NCBI GenBank assembly: GCA_001600635.1
Contig: BCKL01000002.1
Coordinates: 747,425 to 811,424, forward strand
Source of the DNA: Leucosporidium creatinivorum
Taxonomy: Eukaryota > Basidiomycota > Microbotryomycetes > Leucosporidiales > Leucosporidiaceae
Length of the DNA stretch: 64,000 nucleotides
Direction of reading: 5' to 3'
The notes beneath the pieces were generated by a model, which had not been told where the DNA came from, did no database searches, and saw only the letters and a program-made list of their open reading frames with translations. This document shows, in pieces, positions 63,029-64,000 of this stretch. Within the stretch, counting starts at the first letter, position 1; each line of letters begins with the position of its first letter. Position numbers and translations under genes: made by a program.

Positions 63029-64000
63029 ATGGCTGCTCGAGTGCTCTACTGGTTTCGTACGGATTTGAGGCTACATGGTTAGTCACTTCTTGCTGTTGAT
63101 CCAGGAAAAGGGGAAGGACACGAAGGCCCGAGGTCGTCTCGTCTCCTTAGGTCGCCTCGTCTCTTTAGAGCCGAGGTCGTCTCGTCTCCTTCTCCTTCTC
63201 TCCTGGACCACTGTTCTACTGGCTCCAAGCTCACAGTCTTAACTCGTCAGACTCACCCGCCCTCGCCGCCGCGTTGGCGCTGAAACTTGAGGTCTTGTAC
63301 CCCGTGTGGACCTGGGATCCACACTACGTCTACAGCCAGCAAGTCGGACCAAATCGCTGGCAATTTCTACTGGACAGCATGAAGGACGTGTCGGAGAGCT
63401 TGACTGAGCTCAACCCCGAATCGCAGCTCTTTGTCGTTCGGGGGCCGCCGACGACAGTCCTTCCCGCGCTGTGGAAGGAGTGGGGAATCACCGATATCGT
63501 TTGGTATGTCTTGTGCATTGTTACGATAGCCTCACTCGCTGACATTCGTCTCGTTCGCAGGGAGAAGGACGACGACCAGTACACCGCCGAGCGAGACGCT
63601 GCAGTCACCTCGCTCGCCAAGAAGGCGGGCGTTAAAGTACACACCATCCTCGGACACACCCTTTACGACTCTGCCGAGCTTCTCAAAGCAGGCAAGGGCA
63701 CCGTTCCCGCGACCTACGCTGCCTTTCAGAAGTTCCTCCCGAAGCTCCCCAAGCCGGCTCTCCCGATTCCTCCTCCTACCTCCATCCCTAGCCCTGGTTC
63801 TACTAAACTCGGCAATTGGAAACGCGAGGACCACGCTGTCGACCATTGGCGAGCCAACGATCTCAACAAGGAATGGCGTGCCGAGGGCTCGACCGAGCGA
63901 GATCTGAGTTTCGAGACCTTCGCTGGGCCCGAGGGGGACTTTGCGGTACCTACGATGGAGGAGTTAGGAATGGAGGCTTCTAGCGAGATCAGGGGTGGAG
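63029..64000 (+). CDS. Photolyase/cryptochrome family protein, N-terminal part (runs off the window)
   Basis: ATG at 63029: MAARVLYWFRTDLRLH, where an intron (63077 to about 63249, donor GTTAGT) splits the Asp codon to give RTDLRLHDSPALAAALALK. Then LEVLYPVWTWDPHYVYSQQV, RWQFLLDSMKDVSESLTELN, SQLFVVRGPPTTVLPALWKE and, after a second intron near 63504-63560, WEKDDDQYTAERDAAVTSLA, KVHTILGHTLYDSAELLKAG and FAVPTMEELGM, as in the antenna-binding (Rossmann) domain of cryptochromes and (6-4) photolyases. The FAD-binding half is beyond the window, so repair enzyme versus photoreceptor cannot be decided. The first intron contains a small tandem repeat. Confidence 0.88.
63131..63195. repeat. Intronic tandem repeat in the photolyase gene
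   Basis: Three imperfect copies of an approximately 18 bp unit (AGGTCGTCTCGTCTCCTT) lie in the first intron, making it about 170 bp, longer than most introns here. Confidence 0.65.

Noticed and set aside
1-64000. tRNA, rRNA, CRISPR, telomere repeats, retroelements or DNA transposons
   Set aside because: I looked for A/B boxes, repeat-spacer arrays, long terminal repeats and transposase or reverse transcriptase motifs and saw none that hold up.

Overview
The window is a piece of nuclear DNA from a basidiomycete yeast, most likely a Pucciniomycotina red-yeast relative (Microbotryomycetes-type). That is inferred from its GC-rich sequence, compact genes cut by many 50-100 bp introns (GTGAGT donor, GCTGAC branch site, YAG acceptor) and fungal gene content (AreA with a DUF1752-like region, SET9, ALG8, histidinol phosphatase of the PHP type). 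I found no rRNA, tRNA, CRISPR, retroelement or DNA transposon.

Layout. 0.9-3.0 kb: secreted cupredoxin-like protein. 3.3-4.2 kb: duplicated tail of ALG8 running into the end of SET9. 3.9-16.1 kb: SET9 (H4K20 methyltransferase), a GTPBP1-like GTPase, an FMN-dependent alpha-hydroxyacid dehydrogenase and a CLG1/PCL-type cyclin. 17.6-18.2 kb: fragments of the cupredoxin and SET9 genes. 18.4-24.1 kb: ALG8, histidinol phosphatase and an L-fucose permease-like transporter. 24.1-26.6 kb: little recognisable. 26.6-37.9 kb: a DUF3245-like protein, zeta-COP, a very long protein joining RRM, NTF2-like and WD40 parts, and CDT2. 37.9-41.0 kb: gene-poor. 41.0-52.2 kb: a small unknown spliced frame, TANGO2, uracil-DNA glycosylase, a ZIP zinc transporter, MOB2, an ornithine cyclodeaminase/mu-crystallin-like enzyme and an unknown protein. 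52.6-57.4 kb: the nitrogen regulator AreA. 58.5-64.0 kb: a decayed transporter fragment, PNPOx, MON1 and the start of a photolyase/cryptochrome.

The strongest structural signal is a set of inverted duplicates around 3.3-18.8 kb. The cupredoxin fragment and the ALG8-tail/SET9-tail block each occur twice in opposite orientation, flanking SET9 through the cyclin gene. This is the footprint expected from an inversion with staggered breaks. One junction creates a new ATG-initiated 104-codon frame that encodes the SET9 tail module; over its last 63 codons it differs from SET9 only at synonymous sites.

Most genes are unrelated housekeeping functions and are not an operon-like system. Many are head-to-head with very short shared promoters (ALG8/HIS2 86 bp, MOB2/OCD 161 bp, PNPOx/MON1 less than 230 bp). 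Positions come from reading the sequence by hand; exon edges were checked base by base only where stated.
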